Below are positions 58,265 to 64,000 of a stretch of 64,000 nt of DNA, piece after piece (position 1 is the stretch's first letter; every line of letters begins with the position of its first letter). The DNA is from Chiua virens (taxonomy: Eukaryota; Basidiomycota; Agaricomycetes; Boletales; Boletaceae). The notes beneath the pieces were generated by a model. The model did not search any database, was not told the DNA's origin, and was given only the letters and a program-made list of their open reading frames with translations. The DNA lies in NCBI GenBank assembly GCA_019787685.1, contig JAHNUO010000026.1:388008-452007 (forward strand), given 5' to 3'. The position numbers were made by a program, and so were the translations under genes.

Positions 58265-59507
58265 ATGCACGCTCTTTTCGTCACCCTATTGGCCGCTGTT
58301 TCATTTGGCACCCTGGCTGGTGCTCATCGAACTGTGGCGAGATCTCGCCACAATGTCGCTCGTCAATCGAATCCTACATATGTCCTGCAGGACTTATATC
58401 AGGCGGAGGACTTTTTTACGTATGTAGCCGTTCAGCACATGCCACTCGTGATCTGAACTCTCCTTTCAAGGCAATGGTCGTTCTTTACTAGTGCAGACCC
58501 TACGAATGGCAACGTGAACTACCTGAGCATGCAGGATGCCACCTCTCAAGGACTCGCGTACGTAGACGATTGCGATAATTCGACTGTCCTTGCCGTCGAC
58601 TCGACGAGCACCGTCCCCGCGGGTGGAAACCGGAACTCGTGAGACCTTTCCCTTCATTTACTTGACTACACGGTGATTAATTGGGCAACATTGGCAGCGT
58701 CCGCATCACGTCGAACAAGAACTACACCGGTGGTCTGTTCATTCTGGATGCCGCGGCTATGCCGGTTGGCTGTGGTACCTGGCCAAGCTTTTGGGTTCGT
58801 CATTGCTTTGGGGTTTAATGAATAGCACAGCTGACTCTTTTCGGACGGCAGACTGATGGACCTAACTGGCCTTCGGCTGGAGAAATCGATATCGTGGAGG
58901 GCGTCAACAATCAGGTTAGCAATCAGATGACCCTTCACAGTGGGACATCGAATGCGTGCACGCTCCCGAGTTCTAAGACGACCGACGCCTCGGGTAACAG
59001 CTCAGCCGTATTCACAGGCAGTGTCCTCGCCACGGATTGCTATAGCACTGCGTCAGCCGATGCTGGCTGTGGCATCTCTGACAAGACCTCTACTTCGTTT
59101 GGCTATGGGTTCAACAATGCGCAAGGAGGGGTGTACGCGCTTCTCTGGGACCCGTCCACTGGCATTTCGATGTGGCACTTTGCTCGTGCAAATATCCCGG
59201 CTGATATCAATAATATGACGCCCACACCCACAAACTGGGGTACACCAGCAGGTTCCTGGAGTGCCCAGACGTGCGACGTTGCGGCTAATTTCTACCAACA
59301 CTCGATGGTCATTGATACCACCATCTGCGGTGGGTGGGCGGGGGGTGCTTATAGTAGTTCTGGCTGTCCTGGAACGTGTTCCCAGATGGTTTCGAACGCC
59401 ACCAACTTTCAAGGTGAGTGGACCGAATGTTGTATCGGTGTCGCTTTGCTCAAGTTGCTGATTCAGATGCTAAATGGGTGATCAATTATGTGGCCGTATA
59501 CCAGTGA
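58265..59507 (+). CDS. Secreted GH16 beta-glucanase (laminarinase type), copy 2
   Basis: Same architecture and intron positions as the preceding gene. The signal peptide is MHALFVTLLAAVSFGTLAGA, followed by a longer Arg-rich propeptide (HRTVARSRHNVARQSN). Core motifs are GGLFILDAAAMPVGCGTWPS, catalytic GEIDIVEGVNNQ, MTLHSGTSNACTLPSS, GVYALLWDPSTGISMWHFAR and DAKWVINYVAVYQ with the stop TGA at 59505-59507. After MTLHSGTSNACT it carries about a dozen extra Ser/Thr-rich residues compared with copy 1. All catalytic residues are intact, so both copies should be active enzymes. Confidence 0.93.
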
Positions 59508-59722
59508 TTTATCAATGATTCCCGCATTACACGATCATTTTATACCCCTCTGGAATAGTTTATTAACCCGTTGTTTAATGCTTCGCTGTTCTGTGTTCAA
59601 GTTGAAGCACACACACATGTATTACTGTACACTGCAAGGCAATGATTTTTGATGGAAGAGGATAAGAAAGGAGACATGTTCCCACGCGATGTTGACTTCC
59701 GTCCATCTCCACCAAAGACCGG

Positions 59723-61230
59723 ATGGATTCCCAGCCGCCGCCTGACCCAGCAACCATCCCGGTATCCGACATCATAACGACGGCATGGCCAAGAAGAGCC
59801 AGTAAGGTTTGCCGAGTCCCTTGTCGAATCCCACCCGGTGCTCACATCCTACAATCCCAAGGCCTGTGCGAGTTGCAGGTAATATCATCTCGCTAAAGCC
59901 GATCCATATCCCTGACCATCACTCCCTCGTTTGATTCCAGGCGCGATAAAATTCGCTGCGATGGTGTAAAGTAGGCCGTGCGTTCGTTCCACATCACCTT
60001 GTCATTGAGCTCGTCTGCCCGTTTTGTGATCACGTAGGCCCTGTGGTGCATGTGTAAAGAAGGGGTACACCATCGATCAATGCATCGATGGATGCGAGAG
60101 CTGCCGCAAAGCGCGCGTGCGTTGTGAAGGCGGCAAACCATGTCAACGATGCCGCAACATGAATCAAGAGTGTATCGAGGAACAGGTGACGACGGGTCCA
60201 CGCATGGAGGTACCCCCGCCTGTGATTGTACTCCGCCGCCAAAAGAGCGAGCGTGCCAAGTTGGCTTGTCAGAATTGTCGGCGGGACAATAAAAGGTGCG
60301 TGATTGGTCGGTGTGGATGGGGTTGGTTCTGGGGTGAGCGAGAGGGTTTGCCCTTTTTTCTTCTTCGCAGTGTGACGATCAGCGGCCTTGTTCGCGGTGT
60401 GTTGCGAGGAGCGAGGAGTGCATTCATGTTGGACGGGGGCCGAAGCTTGTCAAGCTTCGTTGTGAAGCGTGTCGAAAGGATAATCGCAAGTGCGAGGACG
60501 CGCGGCCTTGCAAGCAATGCATCGACCATGGGAAGGAGTGCGTGAGTGTACAACGGAAAGGGAGGGGTCACGGAACGCGGGTGAAAGCGGTATGTTCCAT
60601 TAATTTTACCATTCGTTTCGTCGGTGATGTAACTTTTGTGGGACAGGCGTGTGCAATATGCAGGTGAGGATTCCGTTCCCCCCTTGATGGAACTTGTCTG
60701 ATCAAGATCCAGGCGCGACAAAGTGCGCTGTGATGGAATAAGGTAACGTGGCTGCCACACATTATCACGTTTCGCCGTATAACTTTGGTGCGTGTAGGCC
60801 ATGCCAGCACTGCACCAAGAAGGGGTATCAATGTGTCGACCGTGTCTGTACAACGTGCGTGCAGCAGGGCATCGAGGGTGAATGTCCTCACCGACTTGGG
60901 AGAGAGGTGGATACCTCGGACGGGGATGGGAACGGCCAAGCGACCTCCGCCGGAACGAGTTCTGACGTTCATCCTGCTTATCCTCCGTCCTTACCTATGC
61001 CTCCACCGGTCGGGATGGCACCAGGAATGGTCCATCCTCTCGTGTATGGGCCGTCTCCGTATCACATGGCTATAGCACATCCTTCCGGTCACGGTCCTGG
61101 GGAGGGTTACCCACGCGCACCATATTACCCAGTTATTGATCCTCAGATTGACGTTCCACAACTTAATGTTTCTTCCGAGCGGTATGACCTCTCTTCTGCA
61201 CAAAGTGGTGCCTCCAGCAGCTCCTCGTAA
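59723..61230 (+). CDS. Protein with five Zn2Cys6 binuclear clusters
   Basis: Zn2Cys6 clusters bind DNA as the N-terminal domain of fungal transcription factors, normally one per protein. Here five follow each other: CASCRRDKIRCDGPCGACVK, CESCRKARVRCEGGKPCQRC, CQNCRRDNKRC joined to DDQRPCSRC, CEACRKDNRKCEDARPCKQC, and CAICRRDKVRCDGI joined to RPCQHC. A partial sixth (CTTCVQQGIEGEC) follows. The C-terminal tail is Pro/Gly/Ser-rich and the stop is at 61228-61230. Clusters 1 and 5 are each split by an intron exactly between CR and RDK, suggesting internal duplication. The start ATG 59723 (MDSQPPPDPATIPVSDII) relies on a GTTTGC donor and is uncertain. No fungal-specific middle-homology region is visible. 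Confidence 0.82.
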
Positions 61231-61469
61231 AGAGGGCTTTGGAAGACGTTTCTATTGATTTGACTTTAGAGCCATTACCAGGAATGTTGTTGTAACAGTA
61301 GGCTTTGTATTTGTACTTTGGCTTTGTACGTGATAATGATCGGATTTGGCCATATTTGGCAATTGTGGGCGCACTTGTTGTCCACCTCCACCACGTACGG
61401 ACAGGACTTCATTGTCCTCGTCCCTGTATATTTCTTCTACTTGCTATCCCACTTACTACGTTCCTTATC

Positions 61470-62471
61470 ATGAGCGATCCCCCGGCCTCGCCGACATCCC
61501 CTTCCCTTCCTATAACAGAGTAAGTTTGCACTTCATTAGTGACTTGCTTATCCGAATATCCTGCCAGGCAGAAACCCGAACCAGTGGACATAGATGTTCA
61601 CGTAAAGGAGGAATCTCCATCGATACCAACCTCACCCGCGACCAACGTCGACAAGAGAGAAGCTGATCCCAAGCCATTATCAGCCTCACCAAGTAGAGCG
61701 CTCAGACGGACGGAAGCACAGAGACGAGCCTTTTTCCGCGACGATCCGCGGGTCCAAGAATCCGAGCCACAGAGAGTCCTGTGTCGAACATGTCAAAAAT
61801 GGATCAAACTCTCGGGCAGTTCCAACTATGCCTTGGGCAACTGGCTAAGCCATACGCAACGATGTACCACCACCGCTCCGACCATCCGGCCGTACGCCAT
61901 CAAAGCGAAGTTTCAGCCCCCGTAGCAGGGTTGCCACCACAGAACGAAAGATGGTGTTGTTGAACGATCCTCAAGTCAAGGTGTGTTCCCCGAACACGTG
62001 GTATGTGGTACTTGCAAGGCTGTGGTGGCGCTAGAAGGCGAGGTGGAGTACGACCTGGCTAAATGGATCGAACACAAGGAGAATTGTATACCGTCAGTGT
62101 TGAGGGACTCGCTTGAGTGATGCTAGCCGCTCATTTGTGACGACAGATTGGCCCCTGCACCGATCACCCCACAAGGGTCTACGTCAGATAGACGACGCAC
62201 GTTTCCACCGACTTCTAGTTCGAGTAGCCATTCAACCGAGGCAACTGCGGTACCGGAAAGCTCGCCCGCTGTCCAAGTCGGGACGAAGCGGGAGCGTGAG
62301 GAAGACTCGGAGGATGAACACGGGGGGGCGGTTGACGAGCGGCCAACGAACCGCCCGCGTACGGAGACGTACAAGCCGCCAGAGAAGGAGGCGCCGAGCA
62401 TGTTCGGGTGGTTCATGTACCCCTTGAAAGAGTTTGCGCGTGGGTTCCGGGAAGGGATGGGCTCTACATAA
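61470..62471 (+). CDS. Unknown protein with two CX2C-X16-W-X2-H-X3-C modules
   Basis: ATG 61470 (MSDPPASPTSPSLPITE) begins a Ser/Pro-rich N-terminus. After an intron come FFRDDPRVQESEPQ and module 1 (VLCRTCQKWIKL ... NWLSHTQRC). A 51-nt intron starting GTACGC (about 61894-61944) removes an in-frame TAG and leads to module 2 (VVCGTCKAVVAL ... KWIEHKENC). A last exon is rich in Ser/Thr and acidic residues with a KREREEDSEDEH stretch, ending FGWFMYPLKEFARGFREGMG before the stop at 62469-62471. Both modules have identical Cys/His spacing and look like a small zinc-binding fold. I do not recognise a named family; such proteins seem common in Agaricomycetes. Confidence 0.7.
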
Positions 62472-62833
62472 AATGTTTTCCCAGAGTGTGATAGTGCTGT
62501 ATGATGATTTGGCTATCTATATACTACTCGATTGGCTTTGGATATGCGGGACGGGATGGGTCGTGTCGTTGCCTGACCCCTTGCGTGCGGTATTCGGGTT
62601 TCGGAAATTTCCGAGTATAGGACGGGGTCGCCGTGTTGTTGTCTTTGTCGCCGACGATTTTTTGAACTGAATTTCTTGTCTTCTTGGTGCGGAGGGACTC
62701 CGAGTCAATCTAACACGTAAAGTCGCTCCCGATCCCCATTCAATTCTATATGTGGGCCGTTCCTGGCAATAGCCATACACCCGCTCATCGGCCCTCGTAA
62801 CTCTCTAGGGGGTCACCGAACAACAACTCTAGC
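62472..62833. other. Intergenic between the two CCHC-module genes
   Basis: About 360 bp without a protein-like frame; it presumably carries the promoter of the second gene. Confidence 0.45.
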
Positions 62834-63694
62834 ATGAAAACCCTTGCAACGTTGGTAGCAATCCTCCCCCGCCTCTCCCCGCACTAACCCGTTGACATCC
62901 CCGTAGCGGAGCGGACGCCCCGCCAAGGACCGCCGCTGAACTCACTCGCGAAAAGAAGTTGCGGGACGATCCCATGGCGGACGTACACGGCCCTCTCTTT
63001 GTCACCTGCAAGCGGTGTGGCAACCGTATCAAACTATCCCCAAAAAGCTCTTATGACCCTTTCCACTGGACGAAACACAGAGAGCGGTGCCTTCGCAAAC
63101 CCGTCGGGGTCGCCCGCGGCGCTCGGAGTACCCCCAAAGACATTGTGAGTCGATCCCCGTGAACGCCACCGGTCGTGTTGCTGCGGGGGAACACTAACGC
63201 CACCCTGTGCCCCACTCAAGTATATATCGCCGGTCAAACAATCACCTACGTCCTCGAACTCGAACACGGATGCCGACAACGTGACGCCACCTCCGCTCAC
63301 ACCGGACGATGACCGACCTGCCGCATCGGACATCTTCCGCGAGCGATCCCCTTCGTCTCCGGTCATGGGTGACCCCGTCGATCAGTCTGCTGACTCTGCC
63401 AAGCCAGCTGTACGTGAACTCGACTCTGAATTTCTGGATTATCTGCATCGCTCTCAACGTCCTTGTCCAAAGCACATCCCTGCCGTCGAGCGCTGGCAGA
63501 CTTGGAATTGGTCCGAGCTGAGACAGCCGATATGGATGACTGACAGCGATCCCGCGTCTGCGTCGGCTGCGTCGGACGACCAAGAGGACTGTGAGGACGC
63601 TTTTACGGACGCTGTTCCAGTGCGTTACCCAACTCCCCGGCTCATGCTTTATCCCGGTACCCGCAATCAAGACGCACCTTCGTTATCAGCATAA
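62834..63694 (+). CDS. Paralogous protein with one CX2C-X16-W-X2-H-X3-C module
   Basis: The supported part begins around 62906 (DAPPRTAAELTREKKLRDDP) and has the module VTCKRCGNRIKL ... HWTKHRERC, spaced exactly as in the preceding gene. After an intron (GTGAGT near 63147 to AAG near 63221) follows an acidic, Ser/Pro-rich tail (VTPPPLTPDDDRPAASDIF, then ELDSEFLDYLHRSQRPCPKH and WQTWNWSELRQPIWMTD), ending with the stop at 63692-63694. ATG 62834 would need a non-standard GTTGGT donor, so the first exon is uncertain. It is a tandem paralogue of the gene at 61470; the function is unknown. Confidence 0.62.
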
Positions 63695-64000
63695 ACCGCC
63701 ATTTTATAATCTCCACAACCTCTAGGCGCTATTTGCTTTCGCTTTGTCGTTGCTCCTCACACCCGTTCTACATTACTAATCACGCATAACTTGTTTTACT
63801 CCGCACCAGTATATCTCCATATAGCTCTCGGAACTATTGCCTCATTGACAGCATCCCCTTTTGTAGTCATCTTTGCACATCTTTAAATAAACCATCCACA
63901 CGTCACTTGTATATACTAGGATAGTCTGTTACATTCGCTCGAACACGGGCAATAATCTATACATCCTATGGCATTTTCTATCATGACTACACTCTTTCGA
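63695..64000. other. 3' flank at window edge
   Basis: AT-rich non-coding sequence after the last gene; nothing else is seen. Confidence 0.45.

Noticed and set aside
61923..61925. In-frame TAG that would truncate the CCHC-module protein
   Set aside because: A normal 51-nt intron (donor GTACGC near 61894, acceptor CACAG ending near 61944) removes it and keeps the reading frame; a 21-nt mini-intron is also unnecessary.

Overview
The window reads as a basidiomycete (Agaricomycetes-type) nuclear genome. Genes are broken by many short introns (about 45-60 nt, GT...AG), lie close together on both strands, and include families typical of that group: several-cluster Zn2Cys6 proteins, GH16 laminarinase-type enzymes, KDZ transposons and Crinkler-like P-loop NTPases. 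No bacterial operon features, CRISPR array, rRNA or convincing tRNA gene was seen.

Layout. 1-8.5 kb is housekeeping: the 3' part of HMG-CoA synthase (ERG13), a BCS1-type AAA ATPase on the minus strand, dolichyl-diphosphatase (CAX4) and pantothenate synthetase (PAN6). 8.5-11.3 kb is a gene graveyard, holding a partial copy of the RNase P p40-like gene that is complete at 20.9-22.8 kb and a broken ZW10/DSL1-like relic. 11.7-15.3, 23.5-27.5 and 40.6-45.2 kb hold three copies (A, B, C) of one repeat unit. Each copy carries a seemingly intact eight-exon gene of about 800 codons with an N-terminal P-loop NTPase and a C-terminal nuclease-like domain. Pieces of one shared flanking sequence sit in opposite orientations on both sides of A and B. 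16.4-22.8 kb carries an ACS/Dal5-type MFS transporter, an unknown low-complexity protein and the p40 gene. 27.5-40.5 kb is a nest of transposons: a KDZ (Kyakuja-Dileera-Zisupton) element into whose 3' side a 7.8-kb Ty3/gypsy chromovirus seems to have inserted. 45.5-64 kb is gene-rich again: VPS9, REG1-like PP1 regulator, NAD(P)H-hydrate dehydratase, phosphoglucomutase, two tandem GH16 glucanases, a five-cluster Zn2Cys6 protein and two neighbouring genes sharing a CX2C-X16-W-X2-H-X3-C module.

Most notable. (1) The three-copy NTPase-nuclease unit with inverted flanks behaves like a mobile or amplifying unit without any recognised transposase, and copy B is a gene-conversion mosaic of A and C. 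(2) The chromovirus shows a coherent Tf1-like self-priming design: 12 nt just inside the 5' LTR are perfectly complementary to an LTR segment lying about 30 nt downstream of a TATA box. It also has a canonical -1 slippery heptamer abutting the gag stop and a second zinc-knuckle module behind the chromodomain. (3) In both transposons the in-frame stops I identified are TGA where CGA (Arg) fits, and all 26 base differences I counted between the two LTRs are transitions, which points to CpG deamination or a RIP-like process.

All gene models were spliced by eye. Exon borders are approximate unless a coordinate is given explicitly.
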